Source of the DNA: Pseudomonadota bacterium
GTDB lineage: Bacteria; Desulfobacterota; Desulfobulbia; Desulfobulbales; JAGXFP01
Length of the DNA: 6,943 nucleotides
Direction of reading: 5' to 3'
Assembly: GCA_030673265.1 (NCBI GenBank)
Contig: DAOVJK010000160.1
Location: 1 to 6,943 of the forward strand
Below the pieces are notes generated by a model, which saw only the letters and a list, made by a program, of their open reading frames with translations, had not been told where the DNA came from and did not search any database. The first letter of the stretch is position 1, and every line of letters begins with the position of its first letter. The translations under genes and the position numbers were made by a program. Shown one piece after another: positions 6,474 through 6,943 of this stretch.

Positions 6474-6943
6474 ATGAAAAAAGAACGAGATTGCAATCTA
6501 GACTTATTGAAAGCTATCGCTATTGTTTTTGTTCTCTTGTGGCATTTGCAGCCAATAAGGTTATCCCCTGTTGCACCTGCTAGTAATCTGTCTTATTTGT
6601 TAATAAATTTTTTTAATAATAATATTACACTTATTGGTGTTCCTCTTTTTTATCTTATTTCCAACCTTCTATTTTTAAAAAATTTAAAAACCAATAGCAA
6701 TTATGTTTCGCAAAGAATTAACAGAATTGCGGCTATCTTTTTGTTTTGGTCATTAACTCAAGTAATCATGTATTATGTTACATTTCTAGTTTTTGGGTAT
6801 TTCGAGTGGGGGTGGCACGAAGCGGAGGGCTCCTGCGTGATGACGTCCAGCGACCCCGAGATGCCCATCGGCCGCTTCCTGGAGGTCGAGGACATCATGA
6901 CGTTGGACGCCTGGATAGACTACAACCGCCGCCGGATAGGCGA
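6474..6943 (+). CDS. Acyltransferase-3 family membrane protein, N-terminal part only, with foreign-looking tail
   Basis: The first 108 or so residues look like the start of an integral-membrane O-acyltransferase (PF01757; OafA/WecH type), which adds acetyl or other acyl groups to surface sugars. NLDLLKAIAIVFVLLWH (8-24) is the family's first helix with the expected catalytic-type histidine. GVPLFYLISNLLFL (55-68) matches the second-helix motif, with Asn where Gly is usual. RINRIAAIFLFW (81-92) begins the third helix. From residue 110 on, the frame stays open but the protein becomes soluble-looking and acidic (SSDPEMPIGRFLEVEDIMTL), codon choice flips to GC-ending, and no membrane segment follows. 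The frame has no stop before the window ends. The call is firm for the N-terminal part; the fusion is suspect. Confidence 0.75.
   Translation, partial: MKKERDCNLDLLKAIAIVFVLLWHLQPIRLSPVAPASNLSYLLINFFNNNITLIGVPLFYLISNLLFLKNLKTNSNYVSQRINRIAAIFLFWSLTQVIMYYVTFLVFGYFEWGWHEAEGSCVMTSSDPEMPIGRFLEVEDIMTLDAWIDYNRRRIG
6801..6943 (+). other. GC-rich segment fused in frame to the acyltransferase start
   Basis: Hand counts give 92 G or C in 143 bases (about 64%), against 93 in 320 (about 29%) for 6481-6800. The switch occurs within about ten bases near 6801-6812. Codons in the acyltransferase frame end mostly in G or C, as in real coding DNA of a GC-rich genome, so this is probably a piece of another gene (… LDAWIDYNRRRIG …) that I do not recognise. 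It is either a recombination product or an assembly chimera. Confidence 0.6.

Overview
The window reads as ordinary chromosomal sequence from a Gram-negative bacterium, most likely a Desulfobacterota (delta-proteobacterial) lineage or a metagenomic relative. Three things suggest this: kdsB, which makes the activated Kdo sugar of LPS; a malate dehydrogenase of the LDH-like type; and a very long CofD/YvcK-like protein of a kind I associate with sulfate-reducer genomes. The lineage is an inference from family knowledge and was not tested. The core (about 530-5450) is GC-rich (about 60% in the lines I counted). The right-hand part is clearly poorer in GC.

Layout: 3-119 may be the last 38 codons of a truncated plus-strand gene. 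120-525 holds no convincing gene but contains a strong hairpin terminator with a nine-G loop, best placed for the minus-strand rsmJ. rsmJ (526-1299, minus) encodes the 16S rRNA m2G1516 methyltransferase and is divergent from a plus-strand run: kdsB (1462-2235), mdh (2292-3218) and a 738-residue CofD/YvcK-like protein (3236-5452). The mdh-to-CofD gap is 17 bases, so these two at least are probably cotranscribed. Convergent to this run is a methyltransferase with a C-terminal SEC-C zinc motif (5572-6246, minus). Divergent from that, an acyltransferase-3 family membrane protein starts at 6474 and runs off the window.

How they fit together: kdsB and the CofD/YvcK-like gene both point to the cell envelope. 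Characterised YvcK proteins link gluconeogenic growth and UDP-GlcNAc sensing to wall synthesis. Mdh is central carbon metabolism, so the trio may tie carbon flux to envelope precursors. The methyltransferase and acyltransferase look like the edge of a surface-glycan region.

The most striking sequence-level signal is an abrupt jump from about 29% GC (6481-6800) to about 64% GC (6801-6943) inside the acyltransferase frame. The protein stops resembling its family at the same point. This is either a recombination junction or an assembly chimera at a contig end. I found no CRISPR array, rRNA or tRNA gene, complete insertion sequence, or clear new multi-gene system. The most original protein-level features are the long C-terminal extension of the CofD/YvcK-like protein and the methyltransferase/SEC-C fusion.
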